Source: Flectonema sp. DT1601 (Eukaryota; Euglenozoa; Diplonemea; Diplonemida; Diplonemidae). From it: DNA of 64,000 bases. The translations under genes were made by a program, and so were the position numbers. The stretch spans positions 310,001 through 374,000 of the forward strand of contig OZ025827.1 of NCBI GenBank assembly GCA_964019425.1, read 5' to 3'. Shown in pieces: positions 9,012 to 19,556 of this stretch (position 1 is its first letter; each line of letters opens with the position of its first letter). The notes beneath the pieces were generated by a model. The model worked only from the letters and a program-made list of their open reading frames with translations, was not told the origin of the DNA and ran no database searches.

Positions 9012-11561
9012 TCACACAATCGGAACAAGTTGCCTTCCTGTTGACTCGGATGTCAGAGCAATGCTGTCAAGAAACTGTTTCTTATTGTTAGAACTCTCTC
9101 GATAATTTATCATTTTAAGTTTCTTAGATAGTCTGATTGATTGAGATATCGAAGGTGTATACGTATGGTATGATTGCTGAACAGCAGGCCCTTGAATCGC
9201 TAAACTCTTTTTAGCTTTTTGAGTAAGAACAGCTGAAGCAGTAGTACCAAAACCTCCGACAGCTGCATACACAGGATTCCATCTCATAATGAAACCAGCA
9301 GGTGGAAGTACAAGTGTTGGGTGATCAGGTGTTTCTGCTTGAAAACATACCAGTGGGAGTTTTTGTTTTGCTCGTTTTTTAGATACTTTCTTACCTTTTG
9401 AATATCCCTTTACATCAGGTGCAAAGTTCCAAGCCTTACCTCCATTCTCTTCAAGGACTATGCGAGACACTTCAGTGGCGAGGTTCAGTTCCTCTCGATC
9501 TACATTGTGACTTTCTAATAGTTGAGATTCTAATTGTTTATTAATCTTATCAAGTGACTCTTGAAGGTGTGTAATGTTCTCTGTGTAGTTTAGAACAGTC
9601 TGTTGTGATTTAACATCTCTGCGAATCTTTTCAGTTAATTCCTTCTTACGCTGCATATGTTTCTGTTGTCGTTCGAAGAAGTCTCGTAGTCGTGAAGGGA
9701 TCTTGGGTAGTTCAAGCTTTCTATTCAGTCGCGCAAGTTTTAACTTATCTGCGATGGTTGAGAATGCCGCACGTCCGCGAAGGTATGCCAGCTTAGCACT
9801 AACCTCGAATACAGAAATCATAGATGATATAATTCTGTTGACGAAGTATAACTTCTCCTTCGGAGTGTGGTCAGGTTTTGGTAGGACGTCATCAACAGTA
9901 AAGTGTTTCATTCGAAGTTTGTTTTTTATTAAATCAGAGAGAACAACCACCTGCGTTGAGAGAGTATTCACAATTCCTGAAGACGATACTGACAGTGTCT
10001 CTGGTAACTTCTCACAAGTTACATGAGAACGTCTCGGAGGAGGTGGACTCTTAACTTTCAATTTTTCATTTTTACAATCCGTTTTGACTTGTTCGGGTGC
10101 TTTATTCTTCTCCGAAATGGATTGAATTTTGTTTAATAAAATAAGTCTCCACCAAGTGTGGAATCGCGTTAGTCTCAAATTATTTCTGAACTGAAATCCT
10201 CTTCTCGGATGTTGTCGTTTGCTGTCGCTGGGTGTTACTTTTGTTGTTGGAGATGTCTGCTGTACAACTGCTGGAGTTCTGCTTAACTTTCTTACTGAAG
10301 TTGTTGCTGTTGTTGTTGAAGTAACAGGAAGAGATAAAACAACATCTGTTTGACAATAGACATTGTGAGTATCAACAGGAAGTGACACGATAGAATCTTC
10401 TACTCGTGAAACAGAACGTTTAGAGATGGCTAATAAACGTTTTAAGGATTCTTTTTCTTTCTCTGCTGCTGCTAATCGAGTAGAAAGCTTCCTAACCTCA
10501 GCGTTATTCTCATATTGACTAATGTCGGTATCATCACCTTGATGGACATCCCTCTTTTCAGATTGAGAATCCAGAAGTGATTCTATTTTTTGTTTCTGTG
10601 AAGTTAATTCGTGTTCCAAACGACTTACTTTCTTTTGATATTTCGCTACGACTTGTTGAAGAGCTTCACAATTACTTTTAGCGAATAATTGTTTCTCAGC
10701 TTCGTCCGCTTTTGCCTGTTTTTCCAGCGTCTCTGTTGCTTGACAAGCCTTCTTAAGATTAAGCTCTAACTTTCGGACTGTTTCCTCGAGGGACACTATT
10801 TGGTCAGCTAGCTTGCTGAAATCCTCATTCTGAAAATCCTTCTTTAATGCCTGTAGGGAGTATTGCATTTCTTTTCGTAATTCTTCCATTGCTTCTTCCG
10901 TTGTGCTGTCAGCTTCTTGGAGTTTTTCTTCATAAAACGCCCTTTCTGCTTTTATCATATTCGACATGGTTTCTAACTTACCTTCTTCTGATGTTTTCAT
11001 CGCTACTATTTCAGTGCCTAAGTCATCGACTTGAGACTGCAGGTCACTTGCGTTGGATTCTTGTTCTTGTAGATCACGTCGAGTTTGTTTTAAGTCTCGC
11101 TCATGATTCATAACTAGCTGAGCTTTAACAGCAAAACGTTTTTTGAATCTATTACAAAGAGTAGTAGCGTTTACTATTAGTTGATTATTTAGAGTAGTTG
11201 TTGGTAGTCGTTTTCCAATCTCCTGAAGAAGTCCACGAAGGTCAGCATACGGATCAGCAAGAGGGTCATATTCATCAGCTATTGCTTCCACAAGAGCGTC
11301 TTCTTCTGAGTCTGAGTCTGATTCACGAGTATATTCAGATAATGCATTCGATAATAACCCACTCAACTCAGGCTTCAGTTCCTCAATCGCCGATGGCTTT
11401 CTTTCTAATGAATTCATTCGATCATTACCTCTTACGGTATTCAGATGACTAGAATCAGTTTGCCGTATTGATCCTTTTCTCTTTACATTTTTTGGTATCA
11501 GTGAACTTGTCCGGACACACAGACCCGGAAGCTCTACTGCTAACGACGGGATGTTAGACAT
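9012..11561 (-). CDS. Long coiled-coil protein, unrecognised
   Basis: An 849-residue open frame without introns. The N-terminal ~110 residues are disordered with an acidic ESDSDSEEDALVEAI patch. Residues about 150-385 form a continuous heptad-rich coiled coil (many E/K/L/Q, no Pro), and a second basic coiled coil lies near 620-690. Between them is a Ser/Thr/Pro-rich linker with a proline run (SPPPPRRS). I see no catalytic motif and no membrane segment. The shape suggests a cytoskeletal, centrosomal or flagellar scaffold; this is inference from composition only. An out-of-frame ATG lies 5 nt upstream of the chosen start, which could affect translation, or the true start may differ. The plus-strand frames inside it are shadows. 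Confidence 0.8.
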   Translation of the reverse strand: MSNIPSLAVELPGLCVRTSSLIPKNVKRKGSIRQTDSSHLNTVRGNDRMNSLERKPSAIEELKPELSGLLSNALSEYTRESDSDSEEDALVEAIADEYDPLADPYADLRGLLQEIGKRLPTTTLNNQLIVNATTLCNRFKKRFAVKAQLVMNHERDLKQTRRDLQEQESNASDLQSQVDDLGTEIVAMKTSEEGKLETMSNMIKAERAFYEEKLQEADSTTEEAMEELRKEMQYSLQALKKDFQNEDFSKLADQIVSLEETVRKLELNLKKACQATETLEKQAKADEAEKQLFAKSNCEALQQVVAKYQKKVSRLEHELTSQKQKIESLLDSQSEKRDVHQGDDTDISQYENNAEVRKLSTRLAAAEKEKESLKRLLAISKRSVSRVEDSIVSLPVDTHNVYCQTDVVLSLPVTSTTTATTSVRKLSRTPAVVQQTSPTTKVTPSDSKRQHPRRGFQFRNNLRLTRFHTWWRLILLNKIQSISEKNKAPEQVKTDCKNEKLKVKSPPPPRRSHVTCEKLPETLSVSSSGIVNTLSTQVVVLSDLIKNKLRMKHFTVDDVLPKPDHTPKEKLYFVNRIISSMISVFEVSAKLAYLRGRAAFSTIADKLKLARLNRKLELPKIPSRLRDFFERQQKHMQRKKELTEKIRRDVKSQQTVLNYTENITHLQESLDKINKQLESQLLESHNVDREELNLATEVSRIVLEENGGKAWNFAPDVKGYSKGKKVSKKRAKQKLPLVCFQAETPDHPTLVLPPAGFIMRWNPVYAAVGGFGTTASAVLTQKAKKSLAIQGPAVQQSYHTYTPSISQSIRLSKKLKMINYRESSNNKKQFLDSIALTSESTGRQLVPIV

Positions 11562-11776
11562 TTCATGTTATTGATGAATTCTTAAAGAACAATGTAATGT
11601 TGTGTCACGAGTGTTTTTTTGTACCTTTTTTTAAAAAAAAGCAAAGCAGTAAAAAAAAAAAAAAGAAAAAAGAAATACTGAAATCGGTTACACTATCAAC
11701 GTGACTGTTCACTTTTTACTTTTTTTGATTTTTTTTTTTTTCTCCCTCAACCTGACAAGATATAGATTTCATGCTG

Positions 11777-11807
<31 letters not shown>

Positions 11808-11939
11808 CACCGCAGCTGTCAGTGCTACACACATGTATTGTGTGCGACCAAGGAAGCTCGTACAGTTTTATTGTACGCAATTACAATAACGATAACAACG
11901 TTATAATGAAAATGGATCATCAAAGTCGTTCTAACTCGT
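11562..11939. other. Intergenic gap with T tracts
   Basis: This stretch holds T runs at about 11730-11742 and 11779-11807 and an A run at 11652-11665, plus the presumed promoter of the upstream coiled-coil gene and the 3' region following RPB9. I see no coding or RNA gene. Confidence 0.6.
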
Positions 11940-12344
11940 CTAGTCTTCAACGTCTTCTTCAGCTTTATCGAGATGTTCTCTAACGTCGTCTTGCCATGAT
12001 GATTTACAATTAATACATGTAAAGTATAATTGAATGTCGTCATCTTTCATTTGAATTGGGTTCATAAAGAAGACTGCATTACGCTCACCACACTCTGAAC
12101 AGGGTCTTTGCTTAGTCTTTGGTAGTGACGGATCTTCTGTATAACTCTTTAAGTTTAAAACACTCTGAAGAATAGCCATGTTAATCTCTCTTTTAATAAC
12201 ATTAGTGTATACGCAGTATTTGCTGGGATCGTCAATCAGTTCTGTTCGTTGACACCTACGACACCTGTAATGAAGTTCTAGATCTCTTCTATTATCCTGA
12301 GGATACATCATGTTGTTGCAAAACTTGCAAAATCGAACAGACAT
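11940..12344 (-). CDS. RPB9: DNA-directed RNA polymerase II subunit RPB9
   Basis: A 134-residue, single-exon gene whose length and layout match RPB9 from other eukaryotes. An N-terminal zinc ribbon uses C6, C9, C28 and C31. After the linker, a C-terminal TFIIS-like ribbon uses C82, C85, C110 and C113, with the CPECGERNAVFF-type signature present as PCSECGERNAVFF. The subunit sits at the jaw of RNA polymerase II and supports start-site choice, transcript cleavage and fidelity. The C-terminus carries an extra acidic tail of about 15 residues. A likely splice acceptor (TTTACCACAG) lies about 27 nt upstream of the ATG, suggesting a spliced leader or 5'UTR intron. This is one of the most secure calls in the window. 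Confidence 0.95.
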   Translation of the reverse strand: MSVRFCKFCNNMMYPQDNRRDLELHYRCRRCQRTELIDDPSKYCVYTNVIKREINMAILQSVLNLKSYTEDPSLPKTKQRPCSECGERNAVFFMNPIQMKDDDIQLYFTCINCKSSWQDDVREHLDKAEEDVED

Positions 12345-13989
12345 GTTGTTGTTTTATATATCTAATATTGCTGTGGTAAATATAAACGAGAATACTATCA
12401 CCCACTTTGTTGATATGGCTTCAATTCTCATTATGCGCCTGCTAAGGAGTGACAGTTTGACAAAATAAATTTTTCAAAAATACCACACACTTTTTGCTAA
12501 ATTTTTTTTTTTTTTTTTTTCAATTATTACATTCCTCACAAACATTTTTTTTTTTTTTTTTCCAAGCCAGAAAAAGTGACGATACAAAAAAAGAAAAAAC
12601 ACAACAGATTCAGGAACAGCGATGGGTAAGAAGCATACTAAGGACCAGGCCTATAAACTTTTTTTTTAACCATGAGCCATATTTAGTTGCCTACTTCTCC
12701 AAAGTAAGCACCAAGCCATTCATAGGTATGAGGGAACTAGTCAAGGAAGAAAAGGAAGAAAGAAAAAGAAGAAAGAAGAAAAAAAACACTAGTTTTTTTT
12801 TATTTTATTTTTTTTTTTTCCCCCCGATAAACATCGGAATGTTACAGCAAGTACGCAAAATGCAAAAAAAGAAAATTAGGGGGGAAAGGAGAAAAAAAAT
12901 AAAATAAATTAAGGCACTACTTCGCAAGACGTCATTTCGGGATTCCCGTCATGAGTTTCTTCTTTTGAGATGCGCTCTTTAGTTCCATACAGTTTTTTTT
13001 TTTTTTTTTTTTTTTTTCCGTTATTATTTTTTTGCTAATGTTGGCAGCACACATTATACAGTGTTACATTACGAATTTCTGTACGGTTTATGGTTAAAGC
13101 CAATTTTGTTGTTTTTTTTTTTTTGTTTTTTTTTTCTTTTTTTTCCTTTCTTTCCATTCTTCGTTTGAAAATCTACACCTTCCTGATAATAAAAGTTCTG
13201 CTACTTTAGTTTATTTATTTATTTATTTATTTTTTTTCGACAATCCTCAGACACAGACGGCTTGACTCTGCTGCAAAACAACAAATCAAAATACCTTACG
13301 CACTCGCATAAGGTATCTTCATACATAGTTCTCCCTAGAGAGAATCACTAGTGATTTATTTAAAAACACTCAGAGAAAACGACACCAAAAAAAAAAGAAA
13401 ATGATGCAACGCTGTTACAACATTGGTAGTTGCCTAAAAAAAAAAAAAAAAAAAAAAAGAAACTTCTACTGAGAGAAGGTGACTACTATCCAGCCATTCC
13501 CCTAGCAGGGGGTGCAAAGTAGTACGTTGCGAACCCATCGAAGCCTCCGTCGAATTAGTTCTTATAAAATTATGGGGTTTTTTTTTTTTTTCCCTCAAAG
13601 AAGTGACAATCAGCGGCTATCACAGACGCCAACTGACACTTGTGGACTTCCGTCAAAATAGGACGGAGCCTATAAAATATTTTCTCCCGTAGGAGACGGT
13701 GACCGCGCTGGGCCTTTCTAATTAGGCACCAAGACGACTAAGTACCAACAGAACAACAAGCGCTGTTCCTATATATTAAATTATTCCTCTCCGTAGCATT
13801 AAGCAAGCTAGAGAGAGGAAAAGTAACAGCGGACGCCAACTGATGTCCAACTGCAGAAGTGGAAGAAGTAATACACGAGTAGGTGTAGATCGTAGTAGTA
13901 CTTTATATTATTTTATTTTGTTATATCGGAGGGGAAGAATCTAAGGCAAGCAATCAACAGCTTCAGTTGTTACATTTCACTAAACCGTT
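12345..13989. other. Gene-poor intergenic region
   Basis: 1.6 kb with T runs (about 12500-12520, 12546-12562, 12990-13018, 13115-13145, 13570-13590), an A run near 13437-13458 and a (TTTA)n microsatellite near 13208-13236. The open frame at 12494-12907 is low-complexity and unlikely to be real. The part from about 13480 to 13960 is richer in G/C and repeats the 12-mer GACGCCAACTGA twice (near 13625 and 13834). It could hold an unrecognised non-coding RNA, but I cannot name one. Confidence 0.5.
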
Positions 13990-16357
13990 TTAAGACTCTG
14001 GAGGAAGGAAAATATCATCCGCTGTCTCATCGTCTTTCAACTGAAATGCAGCGGCAGTAGCGTGACCACCTCCGTTGTGTAATGCGGCTAAATCGTTAAG
14101 ACCGAAATCCTCAGAGACTGTATCAGCTCGTAGCATAACGGCTTTACCAGCGATGACAACACCACAAAACACTCCTTCGATTCGTGACAGGCGATGCCCA
14201 AGCTCGTTTCTCGCAAATTTAAAAGGAATTTTTGGACCTTGTCCATCCCTGTCCTTCTCCCTAACATCAACTACTGCTACCTTAATTTCGGGTTTACTGC
14301 GGAACCTGATTGATATTTATGTATTGTATTGTGGTGTGGTGTGTTGCTTATTGATAATACCAATAGCATTAGCTTTATTTTATTATACCTTCTTATTCTC
14401 TTCCTCGTCATCCAACAATGAACCTTTTCTTCGAGTGGTACTTCTACTTCTTCTCCGATGGAAAGAATTCTTTTTACTACATCGTCCTGTTGGGTTTTGT
14501 TTTATTTTGTTTTATTTATGTATTATTTTAGTACAAAAAACACCAAGTAAAACATACCTCTTGTAGTAGTTTATGAATAGATTGAAGAGCTGGGGTAAAA
14601 GCATTGGCACGAGGTAGAGAGATGGAAACAGACGAAGAAAACAACGAGTGAGATGAGAACAACTCTACACCAATTGCGAATAAACGAGGAGCAGGAAAAT
14701 CTATTCCAAAACGACCCAAATCGACTTCCCCAACGAGAGATAAGAACAAGGGTATTTGATCATGTTTTATTTCTGAAGATTTGTTCCCAAGAACGACTGC
14801 ATTTCTAGCGAATTCCCATGCCATACTAGCAGCGCTATGACCAAGATCAAAACAGACATGCTCGTTATCACCAGACTCCGTTAAGACAGCCTCATTTGAT
14901 TTGTGATGGTCAATTATTAACATTTGATTTTGAGGTTTCTCATGCATGAGCGTATGAAGAAGTTTTGAACCAGGAACGACGTCAACGAAAGCGATATTCT
15001 TCCCTTCAATATCCTTTGGAAGTGTCTCCAATCCGATCATAATTGGAATGAATGTAATGTTTTCACGATGATCCCCAGCAGCACTGTACAAAGCGTATGC
15101 TGAACACAATCCATCCCAACAAAACGAATGATAAAATACTATATCAAGCTCCCATGGATTCTGTCCAGGTAGAGGAGCCCTGACAGTTGGTGTTTCAAAT
15201 TCCATATTTTCGGGTTTTTGATGAGAGCTGAGATCCTCTAAAGAAACAGGTAAAACTATTACTTCTGATCCTGTTAGGCTGCCGTCAGCTTCAAAGCGAA
15301 TCTTGAATGAGATTCTTGATCCAGCGGGGTACTTCTCGTCGATTGATATCTCATGGCTAGGATACTTTCTACTGGCTTCCATACACTTAATAAACCCGCC
15401 CTTTGCAACACCCATGTATCGCTCATCGTCTCCTGTGACTGTTACATGTGTTGCAGTAGCACCCTCTGGCATGATACAAATCTGAAAACTAACTTCCAGA
15501 CCTTCTCGCAGATCAAATTCAGAACAGCTTTCTGGTACTAAGATAGGATCGTAGCCGTAATACTCTCTAACCTCTTCACAGTCTATTCGGTTATTCGATG
15601 ATATCTTTCCCGTTAACTTTTTACCGACTAGCGGTGGTGTTCTAGAAGATCCCTGTCTCTTACTTGGAGGAACGTAACTACTACGTGGAACAGGCTGAAT
15701 AGGTTGTGTTGGTATTTCATTATTAGTACGCATGCTGCTCGGAATGAAAGACTGAGCTGACGCACTGAGTGCTGGTTGAGGCTGAGCTGTGTACACTTGC
15801 TGACTGTAGTTATGATGATGTGTGTGGTGATGCTGCTGCTGATGTTGGTGATGCTGCTGCTGATGTTGGTGCTGATGATGATGATGATGGTGGTGATGCA
15901 TCATAAGCGCCTGTCTTTCTGATGCCTGTCTCTGATGTTGAAGTGCGATAACGGCTTCTGGAGGGAGGTTCATCATTCTTGGATCCATCATCGGCTGTCT
16001 TTCCATTGGTTGATGTTGCTGTTGTTGCTGATGTAGTTGTTGTTGTTGTTGTTGATGTTGATGTTGATGTTGATGTTGTTGAGGTTTACCAGAAAACCCT
16101 CCCCACTGCTGTTGTTGTTGATGTTGATGCTGGCTCTGAACCCATTGCATCTGTTGTTGCATATTTATCTGACTTTGTGGACTCATTTGAGATTCCTGAA
16201 CAGGTTGATAATATCCTTGTTGCTGTTGCTGGTGTTGATGTTGTTGCTGCTGCTGCTGGTACTGCGGATGCTGCTGCCATCCATTACCAGCACTCTGATA
16301 TTGGTTTAGTGGGGCACATGCAGGAGGAGGTTGGTTATAACCACTTGGCCTTTGCAT
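13990..16357 (-). CDS. DHH/DHHA1 phosphoesterase with His/Gln-rich N-terminus
   Basis: Three exons: 16357-14558, 14486-14389 and 14305-13990 (2214 nt, 737 residues). The introns are 71 and 83 nt with GTATGT and GTATAA donors, and phases agree. Residues 1-190 are a low-complexity His/Gln/Met region with a run of ten His. Residues about 250-360 look like a small beta-barrel of cold-shock-domain type (tentative). From about 395 comes a DHH catalytic core: WELDIVFYHSFCWDG, an FVDV strand, and IIDHHKS near 478-484. The DHHA1 substrate-binding domain ends with NGGGHATAAAF near 709. DHH proteins cleave phosphodiester or pyrophosphate bonds in oligonucleotides or signalling nucleotides; the exact substrate here is unknown. 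The acceptor TTTTCAG precedes the ATG. The fused N-terminus is unusual for this family and suggests an RNA-associated role (inference). Confidence 0.85.
15826..16290. repeat. CAN/trinucleotide low-complexity coding repeat (His/Gln)
   Basis: Inside exon 1 of the DHH gene, CAT/CAC/CAA/CAG codons (read on the minus strand) form impure triplet repeats. They encode His and Gln runs, with blocks at about 15826-15900, 16010-16080, 16100-16150 and 16215-16275. Such tracts change length readily. The plus-strand frames across them are artefacts. Confidence 0.8.
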
Positions 16358-16455
16358 ATAATATTAATCCCTGAAAACGTAATATAAAAATAAAAAAAAA
16401 CATATATATCACAACATTCCAATACAAAAGAGCCCATCGTATCTAAGTGTAAATT

Positions 16456-16488
<33 letters not shown>

Positions 16489-16722
16489 CACCTGATTGGG
16501 AAAATGATTGTTACCTAACAAGATCTGCATAATTATTAGACTACAAAATGCCGTGTAAATATGAAAGCCTTTTAATATATATTTATGAAGTATGTTCGTG
16601 AGATTAGAAATCTTTCTTTAATGGGTTTACCTTTTATGGTAATACAATAAATTAATTTCTATTTTAAAAAAAAAAAAATAATAACAAAAAATTTCGAAAA
16701 CCTTATAAAATTCCAGAGGATA
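16358..16722. other. Intergenic gap
   Basis: It contains a T run of about 30 nt near 16459-16488, A/T-rich DNA and an A run at 16667-16678. The acceptor TTTTCAG for the DHH gene lies near 16372. No gene is recognised. Confidence 0.6.
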
Positions 16723-17787
16723 CTACCAAAACACGCCTTCTTCAACATCACAATTTAGTTCGACAGATGCACAGACTTTGAAGGCGTCCGGAACACTGTC
16801 CCACCTTAATCGAATTGCTTGTTGATCGGAGCACGAAATTGGATTTGGCGATGCAAAAGTATCATCGTAGCATAAACCTCGCAAAATAATGTCCAGTTGG
16901 GTATCCAGTGCAGTTGGACGCAACTTATTAAAACCAAGTGAATGAGAAGGTCCCATGTATCTCAATAGAGCTGAGGTATCTATGATTGATACGTTACTAC
17001 AAGAAGCAGCCAATTGCATTGCTTCTCTATAAACTTGTACCTTAGAAGGAGAGAAACAACTTTGACAAATTTCATCACAGTCAGTAAGAAATAACCAACT
17101 CAAAATAAATATTGAAAAAGTTGCATGACTTTGTAGGCTGTTCTTATACTCAACAACTTGTTTGAGAAGTCTTTGATAAAATACATGTGGACCACAGGCG
17201 CTGTATTGACCCACATCATCAATTCCGGGACTGTATATAAAATGGTCAAATTTCGATAATTCGTAAGGATATGGTGGGCGAACTTGTTCATAGTTGATGG
17301 AAGTCTTTCTAAAAAAAGTAACTTTTACTCTCGTAGAACCCGTGTGGAATTGTAAAGGAATATCCTTTCCGGTAGCTAAGAAACCATTGACTCTGGTGTT
17401 TTCAGGGAGCCTACCAAATTTCATTCGCGACCGAAATCTTTTGGCGATTTCTCTCAAATTCCAATCACCTACCATTCCCAAGTGCTTCTCAGCGAAGCAT
17501 TTTCTGATGTTAATAAAACTGTGCTCTGGTCTCCAATCACAGTTGTCTGCGTGCCACACTTTTCCTTCGAATCGTCCCGGTAATAACCCTGAAGTATCAT
17601 TGCATGCGATCCCTTCTTCTGATAGTGTTGTAGTCGGAATAGTTGTCAGGGAGCCTTCTCCTACAACAGAAAACTCCTTCTTAGCAATCCTAACCTTGAC
17701 AGCCCATGATGTCCCTCCGTATGATGTACTCAAAGTTATTATGACCACAACTATCGGTATAACAAGTAACTGCCTTGGGTTAGGCAT
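16723..17787 (-). CDS. Type II membrane PC-esterase/NXPE-like protein, altered catalytic motif
   Basis: A 354-residue single-exon protein. Residues about 7-23 form a hydrophobic signal anchor, so the rest is probably in the Golgi/ER lumen or outside the cell. GRFEGKVWHADNCDW (71-85), a Cys near 97 and a block ending MVGDWNLRE (105-113) align with the SGNH-like PC-esterase family (NXPE, plant TBL/PMR5, Cas1p), which acetylates or de-acetylates glycans. In that family the block reads GDSxxR and the Ser is the nucleophile. Here it is GDW, so the catalytic Ser is missing, and the usual C-terminal Asp-x-x-His is not evident. It may be a non-catalytic relative. The mid region (CGPHVFYQRLL, SIIDTSALL) fits NXPE-type proteins. 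An acceptor (TTCAACAG) ends 3 nt before the ATG. The neighbouring gene is another luminal-type protein. Confidence 0.6.
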   Translation of the reverse strand: MPNPRQLLVIPIVVVIITLSTSYGGTSWAVKVRIAKKEFSVVGEGSLTTIPTTTLSEEGIACNDTSGLLPGRFEGKVWHADNCDWRPEHSFINIRKCFAEKHLGMVGDWNLREIAKRFRSRMKFGRLPENTRVNGFLATGKDIPLQFHTGSTRVKVTFFRKTSINYEQVRPPYPYELSKFDHFIYSPGIDDVGQYSACGPHVFYQRLLKQVVEYKNSLQSHATFSIFILSWLFLTDCDEICQSCFSPSKVQVYREAMQLAASCSNVSIIDTSALLRYMGPSHSLGFNKLRPTALDTQLDIILRGLCYDDTFASPNPISCSDQQAIRLRWDSVPDAFKVCASVELNCDVEEGVFW

Positions 17788-18219
17788 TAACTGTTGAAAT
17801 GTGATAAAATATTCTTTTTTATAAATGTACTGGATGTGGTACTAAACTGCAACGTACTACATAAAATGACGAGCTGGTCATACAAACCTGTTTTTAGGAA
17901 TATAACATATAAAAAGCGAGTAATGTGAGAATACCAAGTTGACTACGTCTACCAAACTCATAAAACACATCGATACTAATAATGTGAATGTCTATAATAC
18001 GAAATATAGAAACGTGGAAGAAGTTATTTTGCGTACTGCGAACAAATGAAATAAGATAGTTCGCTGTGTGTGCATCCGATTAGCTGCGAATACTGCAGTA
18101 CCATCAGTCGAGGTCTTCCCAAACAAAAAAACACAACAAAATATTGAAAGTTGACGGCGGAGGTAAGATCTTGCGCTCATCTAATTTATCACCGAAAAAA
18201 CAAAGTTGTCCGCACCTCA
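17788..18219. other. Intergenic gap
   Basis: AT-rich DNA between two minus-strand genes. A 62-codon frame (17992-18180) lacks any recognisable feature and is probably chance. It presumably holds the promoter of the NXPE-like gene and the 3' end of the GT13-like gene. Confidence 0.5.
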
Positions 18220-19341
18220 CTACTCAAACTGTAACCCGTGAATTCCCTTATCGTCTGCCTTTGACAAGACTATGGTTGTAGCAGCAGTTTCACCCTGTTG
18301 GTTTATTATTAATGTAAACAACTCTACGATAAAAATGAACACAATAAGATCTCAAAACAAACATACCGGTAGAGAATTCTTAGCAGTCAACCACTCAGCG
18401 TATTGATGTTTTGATGCCAAATACTCTAAACTAACAGCAGGGAAGAATACCGGAATTACATTACTACCATGGGCTTCATGATGAATAGCGTGACCTGAAG
18501 CACGTGGGAGGAGAGGAGTGGCACATAAAAGAGGAGATGATTCGAGAATTGCTTGAGAAACAACAGACCAATGACCGCTTGATGTAATGAATGCACCACC
18601 TGGTACTAAATTATCTCTTACAACTACTGGAAACACATCAGGAGAGACATGGTGACGAAGTGGATCAGATGGATCTGAATTATCATGACCGAGAGAGAAG
18701 AACATTAAATCACTTCTTCTTTGAAACATTCCCTGTTCAGCAGCAGCAGTAAGTAATTGCAAACCATCCTCAGAGATATGAATATGATTCTCAATTACTA
18801 TGAAGTGAGCGTAATCATGAGAAGATATTAAATCACTGACAGCATCTGATAACAGTGCGGCTTCTCCTCCATGAGAGCTATGAGTTGTGAATGGATTAAT
18901 CTTAATACCCGGATAGTCCATCGTGTTAGTTTTTATTATCTCCTGACAAATACCACGAGTCGATGTATCGGTGACACCGTAAACGTGAAATTTGCTAGCG
19001 GACTTCACTGATGTTAAGAATTTCAAATAATCAGCAGCACACGGGATCACGACGGCTATTTTATCTGTGTCAACTTCACTTCGACATCCCCGCAATTCCT
19101 CAGCCAGCTCTTGAGCTTGTGTAGATATAACATACAAGTTTTCAGATTCTTCCATCGTCCTCCTCATCGTATCGAATTCTTTATCCTTCAATATTCTCTT
19201 CATCTCATCTAAATCCCCCGTACAGACTCCATATGAAGTAATGTACACAACCCATACAAGCCCCCACGTTAATAATAACATCGACACCATTCCAGTGCCT
19301 GCCCGACCAGGATGATATGCTGGACTGCCTCTAATCTTCAT
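18220..19341 (-). CDS. GT13 (GnT-I)-like type II membrane protein
   Basis: Two exons: 19341-18367 and 18294-18220, joined in frame across a 72-nt intron with a GTATGT donor. I chose the ATG at 19341 because an acceptor (CTATACAG) lies about 16 nt upstream; an ATG at 19383 lies beyond that acceptor. The protein has about 349 residues. A membrane anchor (about 17-38) is followed by a stem and a GT-A-like domain: IAVVIPCAADYLKF (95-108), then FIVIENHIHISEDGL (180-194). The latter sits where GnT-I/POMGnT-type enzymes have VLEDD, the metal-binding motif. ENH replaces EDD, so normal metal-dependent glycosyl transfer is doubtful. The family assignment is tentative. The adjacent NXPE-like gene also has a secretory-pathway topology. 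Confidence 0.5.
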
Positions 19342-19556
19342 TGTTGTTATTAGTTCTCTGTATAGTTGAATGAAATGATACAAAATTATTACTTTTTTTA
19401 GTATTCATTCCATCTACGTAACGGTTTGTTTGGTAAGTAAGATACTTAAAGATACACTTCTCTATTTTATTTCTGAGAGTGAAATAACAACCGAAATAAT
19501 AATAACAAACGAACGGGAAAAAAAAAAAAAGGAAAGCAGCTGACTGCCGATCGTTC

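Noticed and set aside
12494-12907. 137-codon plus-strand ORF
   Set aside because: Low-complexity Phe and Lys/Glu runs from homopolymers, opposite to all other genes and without homology.
15979-16374. Plus-strand Val/Asp-rich ORFs
   Set aside because: Shadow frames of the His/Gln triplet repeats in the DHH gene.
17992-18180. 62-codon minus-strand ORF between the GT13-like and NXPE-like genes
   Set aside because: Short, no homology and no supporting acceptor or composition signal.
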